Shown piece by piece: positions 34,448 to 42,034 of a DNA stretch of 64,000 nt (position 1 is its first letter; every line of letters starts with the position of its first letter). The notes under the pieces are model-generated. The model searched no databases. It saw nothing but the letters and a program-made list of their open reading frames with translations, and had not been told where the DNA came from. Made by a program: the position numbers and the translations under genes. Source of the DNA: JANXQE01 sp035651635 (GTDB taxonomy: Bacteria; Verrucomicrobiota; Verrucomicrobiia; Limisphaerales; UBA8199); assembly GCA_035651635.1 (NCBI GenBank), contig DASRFK010000024.1, positions 13,086 to 77,085 on the forward strand, in the 5' to 3' direction.

Positions 34448-34822
34448 TTATTCCTCCTCGTTCAGGAGTTGCTTCAGTTCACGGATTTCTAGCGCAGAAA
34501 GTTTCTTGTGTTCGACGAAGTGCGCCAGCATGGGCTTGAACGAACCGCCGAAGACCCGCTCCAGAAAGCTCTCGCTGGCGGCGTCCACGCACTCCTGCTC
34601 TGTAACCAGAGCCGAATAAACATAAGCACGGCCGTCTTTGCGAAAATCCAACGTCTGCTTGTTCACCAGGCGAGTCAGGTAAGTCTTTACCGTTTTGGGG
34701 TGCCAGCTATGGTCCTTGTCCCGCAGCGCGTCAATCAGCTCGTTCGCGGAGCAGGCCCCTCTGCTCCAGATCACCCGCATGATCTCCCACTCGTTCTCCG
34801 AAATCCGAGGCACCCGTTTCAT
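34448..34822 (-). CDS. BlaI/MecI-family repressor
   Basis: 124 residues: winged helix (ISENEWEIMRVIWSRGACSANELIDALRDKDHSWHPKTVKTYLTRLVNKQTLDFRKDGRAYVYSALV) and C-terminal dimerisation helices ending LKQLLNEEE. It is the partner of the M56 protein that follows. The ATG at 34822 is immediately downstream of dyad sequences at 34844-34875 that could be its operator. The gene is divergent from a second BlaI gene at 35011, with 188 bases between the two starts. Confidence 0.88.
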   Translation of the reverse strand: MKRVPRISENEWEIMRVIWSRGACSANELIDALRDKDHSWHPKTVKTYLTRLVNKQTLDFRKDGRAYVYSALVTEQECVDAASESFLERVFGGSFKPMLAHFVEHKKLSALEIRELKQLLNEEE

Positions 34823-34843
34823 GTGTCTCCCGATCGATTAAGG

Positions 34844-34875
34844 ATGTAATTCATGCATCGATTACAGGAGTAATC
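34844..34875 (-). promoter_or_regulatory. Candidate operator of the minus-strand BlaI gene
   Basis: Two nested dyads: TGTAAT (34845-34850) with ATTACA (34861-34866), and GATTAC (34860-34865) with GTAATC (34870-34875). TGTAAT/ATTACA keeps the TGTA/TACA halves of BlaI boxes but with a wide spacer. It sits 22-53 bases upstream of the start codon. Confidence 0.4.
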
Positions 34876-34969
34876 TAACAGAAGCGCTTCGCTTTTTTTG
34901 GCAAAAACTCATCCGAAATTGGCCTTGGCCACCAGCGGGCGTGGACGCCATCAATTCCTCTTGCAATCC

Positions 34970-35003
34970 TACAGTTGTAGGATATTTTAATCTCACAATT
35001 GTA
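34970..35003 (+). promoter_or_regulatory. Two BlaI-like boxes before the plus-strand BlaI gene
   Basis: TACAGTTGTA at 34970-34979 is a perfect TACA-N2-TGTA box and lies within CCTACAGTTGTAGG. CACAATTGTA at 34994-35003 matches with one change. The centres are 24 bases apart, and the second box ends 7 bases before the ATG at 35011. Autorepression of the BlaI/M56 unit is the obvious reading. Confidence 0.6.
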
Positions 35004-35010
35004 AGATGCC

Positions 35011-35415
35011 ATGAGTTTCAAAGCCAAGTCACAGAAGAACCGGAACCGGCCTCCGCGAATCTCCGACGCCGAATGGACCGTGTTGAAGGTTGTCTGGGAG
35101 TTGAAATCCGCCACGGCCAAACAGGTGGTTGAGGCGCTTGCCGGAGACGCGGTTTGGAAGCCGAAAACTATCCACACGCTGCTCAGCAGGCTGGTTCAGA
35201 AAGGAGCGCTGGCTACTGAGAAACCGGGACGGGAGTACCTATTTCGGCCGCTAGTATCGGAGGAAGAGTGCCGGCTAGCTGCCAGCCGCTCGTTCATCAC
35301 CCGGGTGTTTGATGGCAAGATTGCTCCGTTCTTATCCTGCTTTTTGGCGGACCAGAAACTCTCGCGCAAAGAAATCGACGAAATCAAAAGCATCCTCAAC
35401 AACAAATCGTCATGA
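35011..35415 (+). CDS. BlaI/MecI-family repressor
   Basis: 134 residues with the family pattern ISDAEWTVLKVVWELKSATAKQVVEAL, the wing region VWKPKTIHTLLSRLVQKGALATEKPGREYLFRPLV, and a C-terminal dimerisation segment ending EIDEIKSILNNKSS. The ATG at 35011 follows two BlaI-like boxes. The stop overlaps the ATG of the M56 gene by 4 bases (ATGA), so the two are translationally coupled. Confidence 0.88.
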   Translation: MSFKAKSQKNRNRPPRISDAEWTVLKVVWELKSATAKQVVEALAGDAVWKPKTIHTLLSRLVQKGALATEKPGREYLFRPLVSEEECRLAASRSFITRVFDGKIAPFLSCFLADQKLSRKEIDEIKSILNNKSS

Positions 35416-37349
35416 GCACGTTCACTGCGATTCCGCAGTCGGTGTTCGATTGGACATGGCGGACATCACTCGAGGCTTCCGTTCTAATTATTCTCGTTCT
35501 GCTGTTGCAACTGTTCCTCAGGCGGTGGCTTACACCACGCCTTCAGTATGCCCTAAGTTTCCTGGTCCTCTGCCGTCTTCTCCTGCCCGTTGCACCATCA
35601 AGTTCGCTCAGCTTTGAAAACCTGTTAAAACCAACTGCTCAGCCGGCACAGTCTAACCCACCTCCAATAACAGCCGCGGAACGCGTCCTTGGACCCGGGT
35701 CGGCCACCGCTCGTGGTCACAGTTTGAGTTTGGAATCAGCACTCTGCGTGACATGGGTTTGCGGTCTGCTTGTCCTTGGCGGTTTGGGGGTTTGGCGATA
35801 CGGCCACTGGAGGCGAACTATTCGCATGGCGCGGCAGATTTCGGACGCACGTTTGCTTAAAGTTCTCGATGATGTTCGGCAGGAGGTGGGCCTTCGTCGA
35901 CCCGTGGTCCTCGCATCACTCAACCACCTTGGCAGTCCCGCCGTTTTCGGGCTTTGGCGGATTCATCTGCTTCTGCCGGAAGACAGCCTTAAACGCTTGA
36001 GCGACCAGGAATGGCGCCTGGTTTTCTTGCACGAAATGACCCACATCCGCAACTGCGACACGTTGCTCAATAACATTTTGATCGCGGTGCAATTCCTTCA
36101 CTGGTTTAACCCTTTAGTATGGATCGCTCTGCAACGGCTCCGCTCGGACCGCGAGCTGGTGTGTGATGCCATTGTAGTTGAACGGCTTAACACCGGGGAA
36201 CGGCTTGGCTATGCGCAAGTTTTGGTCAGGCTGGCCGAAGCCATTTCCGACGGGCCTCGGCCATTTGCCAGCGCTGTTCCGGTCGTGAGTCGAGCGAGCG
36301 AAATCATGACAAGGGTGAGCATGATCAAGCACCATCGACAATCCAGCCAAACTGCGCGCGCGGCGACCATAGCCTTTATTCTGCTGCTCGGTTGTCTCAC
36401 TTTTACCAGGGCTCGAGAACGAGAACCGCAAACGGAGAGCACTTCACACAACTCGAGCCAGCGCGAGGCAGATCTGATCAAGAAAGAGTTTAAGACGGAG
36501 GGATATAGCTTACCAGAAAACGTGCTCGACGACCTGGTGCAGGAAAAAATCAAGAACGAGTTCGGAGATCGGGCCACGCTTGTGCGGGTCCTTGAAGAGC
36601 GCGGCATGACTTTCGAGAAGTTTCGCGATGAAGTTAGAGACAGGTTCCTTATAGAGAAACTTAGGGCTCAACTCCCCCTCACGAATATCGTCAGCATCGC
36701 GGGGGAAACAAACGGAATCGTGGTCAAATACGGATCAACAACGATGAGAGCCGACCGCATGACCGTTTATCCCGAGCAAGGCAGGATCGTTGCCGAGGGT
36801 CACGTCGCCGTTCAGGATAAGGAACAGAACGGGAGCGCCCAGCGGTTCACCTCGAACGCCGTGACCAATCAAGCACGTTCGCAGCAGAAAGTCGGCGCAA
36901 TTGAAATCAGGTATGTGGGACCGAAGTCTGTTGACGAAAAGGAGCTCCGCCAGCGGATCCGTGCTCAAGTGGGCAAGCCATTCGACACCGTCGAGATTGA
37001 TGATGATGTCCGGAATCTCTATGCGACCGGACTATTCTATAACGTTCGCGTTTCCACCGAGTTCTCACCGAATGGGATAGACCTTGTCTACAACGTTCAA
37101 TGCAATCCTCGAATTGCAAAGCTCAGATTCACTGGCAACTCGATATTCAGCGATTCGCATCTCCAGAAACTGATTCGGTCCAAGGCCGGCGACGTTTTTA
37201 ACGAGAGAAAGGTCTTTTCCGACACGCAGGCCATCCGGAAAGGGTACGAAGACTCAGGTTATAATGGCACCGGGGCCAAATATTCGTACGATGTCGACCA
37301 GCGAACCGGCAAGGCCTCTATAACGTTTGAGATCACTGAAAAGAACTGA
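35412..37349 (+). CDS. M56 membrane peptidase fused to SurA-, OstA- and POTRA-like domains
   Basis: 645 residues. Residues 1-335 are an M56 protein with helices at about 20-40, 46-60, 110-130 and 318-333 and the zinc motif HEMTH (207-211). After the last helix comes a SurA-N-like helical segment (350-425; LVQEKIKNEFGDRATLVRVLEERGMTFEKFRDEVRDRFLIEKLR), an OstA/LptA-type strand repeat (MRADRMTVYPEQGRIVAEGHVAV, 444-466) and two POTRA domains (495-565 and 566-645; the second has FTGNSIFSDSHLQKLIRSKAGDVFNERKVFSDTQAIRKGYEDSGY). SurA, LptA and BamA act in outer-membrane assembly, so the antirepressor seems to carry pieces of the machinery it may monitor. It is coupled to BlaI upstream. Confidence 0.8.
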   Translation: MSTFTAIPQSVFDWTWRTSLEASVLIILVLLLQLFLRRWLTPRLQYALSFLVLCRLLLPVAPSSSLSFENLLKPTAQPAQSNPPPITAAERVLGPGSATARGHSLSLESALCVTWVCGLLVLGGLGVWRYGHWRRTIRMARQISDARLLKVLDDVRQEVGLRRPVVLASLNHLGSPAVFGLWRIHLLLPEDSLKRLSDQEWRLVFLHEMTHIRNCDTLLNNILIAVQFLHWFNPLVWIALQRLRSDRELVCDAIVVERLNTGERLGYAQVLVRLAEAISDGPRPFASAVPVVSRASEIMTRVSMIKHHRQSSQTARAATIAFILLLGCLTFTRAREREPQTESTSHNSSQREADLIKKEFKTEGYSLPENVLDDLVQEKIKNEFGDRATLVRVLEERGMTFEKFRDEVRDRFLIEKLRAQLPLTNIVSIAGETNGIVVKYGSTTMRADRMTVYPEQGRIVAEGHVAVQDKEQNGSAQRFTSNAVTNQARSQQKVGAIEIRYVGPKSVDEKELRQRIRAQVGKPFDTVEIDDDVRNLYATGLFYNVRVSTEFSPNGIDLVYNVQCNPRIAKLRFTGNSIFSDSHLQKLIRSKAGDVFNERKVFSDTQAIRKGYEDSGYNGTGAKYSYDVDQRTGKASITFEITEKN

Positions 37350-37534
37350 AGCAGTGTTACGGAGCCGGGTTCGACGCTACGGCAGCCCCAGACGAGGAGT
37401 TGGAACGTCTGGCAAACGTTTGGAAAGTTAGATTTGACAGGGAAACCGGAAGGAGTATGACTGGCATTGATGAAGAGGGAATGTCGGCGAGACCACGGCT
37501 CCAGCCCAACTCAGAGGAAACGGGAGTTAACCAT

Positions 37535-38254
37535 ATGAAAAAGGGCTTCATTTTTGGACGGCTCACCATGTTCGCCGCGGCCTTTCTGCTGGCCATTCCG
37601 TTAGCACCATCAGCAAAACGTTACATCGAGAATCGAAGGTGCGGAAAACACCTGGCGGCCATTTATCAAGCGGCTCGGGTTTGGGCAGACGCTCACGATG
37701 GCCGCTTACCTAGCGGTTTCACGCTCATCTCCAACGAGTTGGTCACCCCGCGTCTACTCCTTTGCCCTGGGGATAAATCACGCGAGCCGGCCGACAATTG
37801 GCGGGAATTCGCCTCAGCGAACAGCAGCTACGCCATTTGGGAGGGACCACCTGGCGCCAAGGATCTTCCGTTCGAAATCCAACAAAGCATCCCCTGTCTC
37901 CAATGTAAGGTCCACGGCTTCAACTACGCCAATGCACTTGGGAAGGTATTTGTCGCAAGTCGCCCCAGTCCATTTGCAATTAGCCTCCTCGCCGGTCTAT
38001 CGTTCCTAGCGTTCCTCGGAGGTTCCTTTTGGCATCGCCTCAAGCCCGTCCGCAGCCAACCCCCAATTGATACAACTACTGGCGATTTGTTGCCGCGCCT
38101 AGGCCAAGTGCGCCATGATTATCTTGCCGCACGTGGAAAAGGCCCCAGTCCATGGTACCGCAACTCCCTTTTGGCCGCCGCTAGGCATGCGTCGCGGGCG
38201 CTGGCTTTCTTCGCTGACAGGAAACACGATGCCAACCCCGAACCTCAACATTGA
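37535..38254 (+). CDS. Membrane protein with prepilin-like middle region
   Basis: 239 residues from the ATG at 37535, preceded by GGGAG. Two hydrophobic helices are seen: LTMFAAAFLLAIPLAPSA at the N-terminus and PFAISLLAGLSFLAFLGGSFW near residue 155. The stretch between them (RRCGKHLAAIYQAARVWADAHDGRLPSGFTLISNELVTPRLLLCPGD) resembles the segment following the helix in H-X9-DG prepilins, with paired cysteines, but the methylation motif is missing. It may be a derived pseudopilin-like sensor. The function is unknown. It starts the run of small plus-strand genes that reaches 46.1 kb. Confidence 0.55.
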   Translation: MKKGFIFGRLTMFAAAFLLAIPLAPSAKRYIENRRCGKHLAAIYQAARVWADAHDGRLPSGFTLISNELVTPRLLLCPGDKSREPADNWREFASANSSYAIWEGPPGAKDLPFEIQQSIPCLQCKVHGFNYANALGKVFVASRPSPFAISLLAGLSFLAFLGGSFWHRLKPVRSQPPIDTTTGDLLPRLGQVRHDYLAARGKGPSPWYRNSLLAAARHASRALAFFADRKHDANPEPQH

Positions 38255-38355
38255 GACCGAACCCATGGGCCGCACTCGACGCCGCAGCTGTGGGCAAAAC
38301 TCGGTGCAGCACAGATGCGGCGCGAATGACGGCAGTCCTTACCAGTTGACACCTT

Positions 38356-39066
38356 ATGAAAGGTAGGCTCGTCCTCGCATTTGGGGGAGTAGTTTTGTTA
38401 GGCTTCGTGCTTGCTTGCTTTTCGAGGCGTTCTGCGGCCAGCCCGGGACAGGAGTTTTCAACTGCGGATTTCGCACGAATTCGCGAGGTCACAAGGCAGC
38501 GGTTGTGGGGCACGGCGTGGCCTAAGTTTAGTCTCGGGACAATCAAGGCATTGCCGGGATGCTTTCCTCGTTTGGTTACGAGTCGTATTCGGCAAATCGA
38601 TGTCCTGCCTGCGGGAACTGTTAACGTGCAAGTAAAATCGTCTTCCGGGCTCTACTACTATTTGGTCGAAAAGTACGAAAAAGCCGAAGGATGGGATTGG
38701 CGGGTTGTTAAGGAGGGACTTTGGCCGCAGGGTGGTAGGGTTGTTAATTTAAACGGCGGTCCTGGATATGCCGAGGTTAGGATCGACGGAGGATTTGCAT
38801 TATTTGGAGGCCGGATTTCTTCTGAGCCTCCTGCGGACTGGCTTCCGCCGCTCAGGCGGCATGGCGGGGTGGCCTCCGGGGAACGATCCTTAGCGCAAGG
38901 CGAGCTCTCGGCTTCTGGTTCGAATCAGGCCCGGCTCACCTTTGAACCGCAACTGGTTCCCTGGGAGGATCCACCGGGCTACAGGGAGCCGTGGGGGAAG
39001 GTTGTTTCGGAAACTCCATTCTCCGCGTCGTTATCGAATGCCGCTGGCCTGACTCTGCGACCCTGA
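38356..39066 (+). CDS. Membrane-anchored or secreted protein of unknown function
   Basis: 236 residues with an N-terminal hydrophobic segment (LVLAFGGVVLLGFVLACFS) that could be an anchor or a lipoprotein-like signal. The rest is a mixed fold with no motif I recognise (YYYLVEKYEKAEGWDWRVVKEGLWPQGG). A hairpin-forming sequence lies just upstream (about 38283-38325). Confidence 0.5.
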   Translation: MKGRLVLAFGGVVLLGFVLACFSRRSAASPGQEFSTADFARIREVTRQRLWGTAWPKFSLGTIKALPGCFPRLVTSRIRQIDVLPAGTVNVQVKSSSGLYYYLVEKYEKAEGWDWRVVKEGLWPQGGRVVNLNGGPGYAEVRIDGGFALFGGRISSEPPADWLPPLRRHGGVASGERSLAQGELSASGSNQARLTFEPQLVPWEDPPGYREPWGKVVSETPFSASLSNAAGLTLRP

Positions 39067-39321
39067 TGTTTATGATCGCTGGGAACGAAGGAGGAAGGGC
39101 AGTGAGGACGGAAGACCGAGGGCGAGGACGGAAGGGGAGCGAGGAAAATGGCACGGACTCCCGAACTATAAAAGTAGCTTTACAGGGTAGAGGGGGGGAG
39201 TAGGGTTTTGCTTGTGAGAGCGGAAGTTTTTTCCCCGGGGACGTTCGCCTATCATTCCAAACGGAAGGATCATGAGATCTGTCTACCGATGTGTTCGGCA
39301 AAGAAATAAGGTCACACTCGT

Positions 39322-39513
39322 ATGGGAAACAAAAAGCAAATTGGTTTCATCTCCACCATGCTTATATTGCTATTCATTGCGGGTTGTTCGACCGGGTCGA
39401 ACAGTCGAGCAGTGGTAAGCAATCCGAGGCCAATGCCAGCGCCATCGAGCTCCGAATCTTCTTTGAACGACCGGAGCACTTGGATTGACGCACCAGCAAA
39501 GATGGGTTTTTAG
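39322..39513 (+). CDS. Small lipoprotein, candidate cassette gene
   Basis: 63 residues: a lipoprotein signal with lipobox FIAGC (Cys21) after a hydrophobic helix, then a Ser/Pro-rich tail. The stop codon lies 26 bases before a strong attC-like palindrome (39540-39640), the normal arrangement of an integron cassette gene. The ribosome-binding site is weak. The function is unknown. Confidence 0.5.
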   Translation: MGNKKQIGFISTMLILLFIAGCSTGSNSRAVVSNPRPMPAPSSSESSLNDRSTWIDAPAKMGF

Positions 39514-39539
39514 TCGTTGTGAGCCCTGGAGCAATCACT

Positions 39540-39640
39540 GCCCAACTACAGCCTCGAGCGGACCCGAACCCGCCGTTCGTCAGAAATGGACTCGTGAGCC
39601 CGTGGCGGCTGGTTCGGGCCGCTCACGCTGACTGTTCAGC
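39540..39640 (+). other. attC-like recombination site (strong)
   Basis: The site begins with GCCCAAC (39540-39546, a full match to RYYYAAC) and ends with GTTCAGC (39634-39640, one mismatch to GTTRRRY). Between them GAGCGG (39556-39561) plus CCCGAACC (39563-39570) pairs with GGTTCGGG (39611-39618) plus CCGCTC (39619-39624), a 14-bp stem with one extrahelical A (39562). The outer AAC/GTT boxes, a mismatched spacer and an inner stem with an unpaired base are the hallmarks of integron attC sites. Confidence 0.65.
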
Positions 39641-39655
39641 ACGTCTGCAGTTGCC

Positions 39656-40366
39656 ATGAGGGATTTGAAGATTCTGTCCATTGTGGCACTGGCAATCTTG
39701 GGCTCCAGTGACCCGCGGCCGAAAGCTGCGGAGGGCACGTCGCGCGTGCAAAAGGCTACTATTCCGCAGCAAAATAGATTCTTCCTCCACCTTCTTGCTC
39801 CGCGAGCCTACACTGATCCGCCGGTTCCGGCACACCGGATTGTAACGGTAAGGGTCTACCCCCATCAGGATTTTGCGGTCTCCGTTGGTGACAGTGGAAA
39901 CCCCTTCACGAATGGTTGGGATGGGGGCTGGACCAATCCCATCTGGACCAAGACTGGCGCCCCCCAGGCCCGGCCGCTTGACCCCGTGTTTAATAGTGGC
40001 GACGCGGTCTTGGCTGGACGCATCGAAAAGGTTGGCGGCAAGTTCTCCGCCAACCTACAGGGCCGCGATCGCACCGCGCTATGTTACTATCACGGTGAGA
40101 TTGAACTTGAGAAGCCTGTCTACGAGCAGGGTGGTCTATATCAGAGTAACGCTATAAGCGCGGTTTGGTTCGTGCTTTCGGCAAGCCCCGACTGCAGCCA
40201 GTTTCTTAAGCAGCTTGAGGACGGCACTCTTCGCAGACCCAACATTGTTGAGCAGAACGACTCAGCTGCGAAAGCGTGGGAACGGACACCAGCCTCAAAC
40301 GGGGTACTAACAATTCAAGGCACCGAACCTAGCGCCCCGCCGAGTCCGGCTCATCCCCATCGGTGA
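39656..40366 (+). CDS. Secreted protein of unknown function, candidate cassette gene
   Basis: 236 residues with a signal peptide (LKILSIVALAILGSSDP) followed by a mature part rich in Asn, Gly and Trp (NPFTNGWDGGWTNPIWTKTG). A Cys-containing region CYYHGEIELEKPVYEQGGLYQSN precedes the C-terminus. The ATG is 15 bases after the attC-like site at 39540-39640. It is longer than its neighbours. I do not recognise a family. Confidence 0.5.
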   Translation: MRDLKILSIVALAILGSSDPRPKAAEGTSRVQKATIPQQNRFFLHLLAPRAYTDPPVPAHRIVTVRVYPHQDFAVSVGDSGNPFTNGWDGGWTNPIWTKTGAPQARPLDPVFNSGDAVLAGRIEKVGGKFSANLQGRDRTALCYYHGEIELEKPVYEQGGLYQSNAISAVWFVLSASPDCSQFLKQLEDGTLRRPNIVEQNDSAAKAWERTPASNGVLTIQGTEPSAPPSPAHPHR

Positions 40367-40552
40367 CCTACCCTTTTGGAAATATGAAGGACCTTATGGC
40401 GACAAAAACCGAAAGAGGGCGCACAATAATGCTGGCGTGTCGGCAACAATCATCGCCGAACCCGTGTCCCTGTTGGCGACTGCGGTTTTCGCCCCGCTTT
40501 CATTGCTGAGCCGCTGCCCCGCCGCGCAAGACCTTGGTTGTTATCCGTGAAC

Positions 40553-40849
40553 ATGCTGAACTCAATAATCAGAAAACAGGGGTTAAAGACCGACCTGACC
40601 GCATGCCTTTGGGGATTTTTACTGGTGGCTGGGTCCTTTTGGGCTTGGGCCTCCAGCCTGGAGAGGGAGCCGCTTTCTTTGGGAGCCACGCTTCGACTTG
40701 CCGCTCTTGGCCTGGTCGTTGTGTGGTCCCATTATTTGCTTTGGCTGTTTGGGAAGATGCTGAACCGAAGGATATCCAACGGCTACTGCGCTGCTCTTTT
40801 TTTCGGTGCTTGGGCAGTCTTTTTTCTGATCTATAATTGTTTGGTATGA
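40553..40849 (+). CDS. Small membrane protein (three helices)
   Basis: 98 residues from the ATG at 40553. Hydrophobic helices at about 15-35 (CLWGFLLVAGSFWAWAS), 45-65 (LRLAALGLVVVWSHYLLWLFG) and 75-95 (YCAALFFGAWAVFFLIYNC). It ends 26 bases before the TlpA-like gene, so the two may be cotranscribed. The function is unknown. Confidence 0.5.
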   Translation: MLNSIIRKQGLKTDLTACLWGFLLVAGSFWAWASSLEREPLSLGATLRLAALGLVVVWSHYLLWLFGKMLNRRISNGYCAALFFGAWAVFFLIYNCLV

Positions 40850-40875
40850 CTTCACGGGGATCTGAATGAAAAGCC

Positions 40876-41691
40876 ATGAAGATCCTTAGCTGCCTCCCCT
40901 TGCTCCTCTACCTGGTGGCGAGTGCCGCTCAAGCTGGCGATGGCGAATTCGCCGGCGTTGGTGTGGAATTGCGCGCGGAAGGACAGCACATCGTGGTCAA
41001 CCACATACTCCCGGACACGCCGGCAGCCGCTCAAAAAGACCTGCGTGTTGGCGACCGCATCGTTGCAGTAGCCCAGGATAAAGAGCCGCCGGTTCAAGTT
41101 CAAAACATCGCGCAAACGGCCCGTTCGATACGCGGTCCAAAGGGCAGCACGGTTCGTTTGACGATCATTCCTGCTGGAGAAGATGACTCCCACGCTCGTG
41201 TGGTCAGCTTTGTGCGGGGAGAAATTAACCTGCCCTGGGGCGACGGCTTATTGCTGGCCACCGGAACCACGGCGCCGGATATCGAAATGGTTGAGGTTGC
41301 AAATAAAGCCGGTGAACGCCTATCAAACTACGGTGGCAAAATCGTCGTTTTGGAATTCTGGGCAACCTGGTGCGGCCCATGTCAGACCAAGATGGCAAAA
41401 CTTCAGACCTATCCAGGTGAGTATCCCGATTGGAAGAACAAGGTGGTATTGATCGCCGCCAGCATCGACGAAAGCGCTGAGATAGCGTCCAAACACTTAA
41501 AAGCGAAGGGCTGGGATCAGACTCACAACGTTTGGGTCCAACTTCCCGCGATACGGGCTTACCACATCGATGGCATTCCAACTGTGTATATTATCGGCCG
41601 AAAAGGAACGATCGTTGCAGCGAACCCTCGCGACCTCGCGGAGGTGGTGAACCACGAGATTCAACAAGAGCGAGCTGCGGATGGCAAATGA
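40876..41691 (+). CDS. PDZ-thioredoxin fusion, TlpA/ResA-type
   Basis: 271 residues with a signal peptide (LSCLPLLLYLVASAAQAG). Residues about 25-110 form a PDZ domain (FAGVGVELRAEGQHIVVNHILPDTPAAAQKDLRVGDRIVAV). Residues 130-265 are a thioredoxin domain of the TlpA/ResA kind: WATWCGPC (Cys166, Cys169) and cis-Pro loop GIPTVYIIG. It should act as an extracytoplasmic thiol-disulfide oxidoreductase. The PDZ domain in front is unusual and suggests substrate recruitment or attachment to another envelope protein. No cytochrome-biogenesis genes are nearby. Confidence 0.78.
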   Translation: MKILSCLPLLLYLVASAAQAGDGEFAGVGVELRAEGQHIVVNHILPDTPAAAQKDLRVGDRIVAVAQDKEPPVQVQNIAQTARSIRGPKGSTVRLTIIPAGEDDSHARVVSFVRGEINLPWGDGLLLATGTTAPDIEMVEVANKAGERLSNYGGKIVVLEFWATWCGPCQTKMAKLQTYPGEYPDWKNKVVLIAASIDESAEIASKHLKAKGWDQTHNVWVQLPAIRAYHIDGIPTVYIIGRKGTIVAANPRDLAEVVNHEIQQERAADGK

Positions 41692-41871
41692 CGGCGGGCT
41701 TCGAGCTGTTTCCAAAAAACCACTGCTCTGATTATCAAAGCCTTACAAATAAGCATTGTTCCCCCTGGTTCGTTCAGTTAAGAGCGCCTGCTCGTGACAA
41801 TTTGAACGATTTGATCTTCTGGCGAGTCAACACCTTAAGGCGTGAAGCAACTCGCCTGTGCCAGTTGAATC
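41692..41871. other. Intergenic region with hairpin
   Basis: About 180 bases. GGCGAGT (41820-41826) and ACTCGCC (about 41850-41856) form a 7-bp stem around a loop with the palindrome CCTTAAGG. It may be a terminator for the TlpA-like gene or a degenerate cassette junction. I see no gene. Confidence 0.35.
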
Positions 41872-42009
41872 ATGAAGAACCTGCCCTTTTCCTTTCTGCT
41901 TAAAGTCCTCATCGCAGGAGTAACCATTTCCGTTGGGCTTGGAGCGTCCAGGCCACCGGAGCCGGAGGGGGTTGCAATCGAGAGCGCGATGACTCATCGG
42001 GAACTGTAA
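41872..42009 (+). CDS. Possible 45-residue secreted peptide
   Basis: ATG at 41872 to TAA at 42007-42009. The product starts with a hydrophobic, signal-like segment (MKNLPFSFLLKVLIAGVTIS) followed by a short polar tail. It lies 25 bases upstream of the broken HEAT-repeat gene. It is supported only by its signal-like sequence and could be chance. Confidence 0.3.
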   Translation: MKNLPFSFLLKVLIAGVTISVGLGASRPPEPEGVAIESAMTHREL

Positions 42010-42034
42010 TGATGGCGGCAGGCCTGAACAGGCG

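Noticed and set aside
38259..38350. A strong hairpin (CGCCGCA-x-CTGTG against CACAG-x-TGCGGCG) just before a small gene, tested as another attC-like site.
   Set aside because: The stem is good, but the outer boxes are degenerate and the box-to-stem spacing is far from that of the strong sites, so it is not counted.
40440..40548. Possible attC-like site between the genes at 39656 and 40553.
   Set aside because: CAAC and GTTG ends are present but the inner arms do not pair convincingly.
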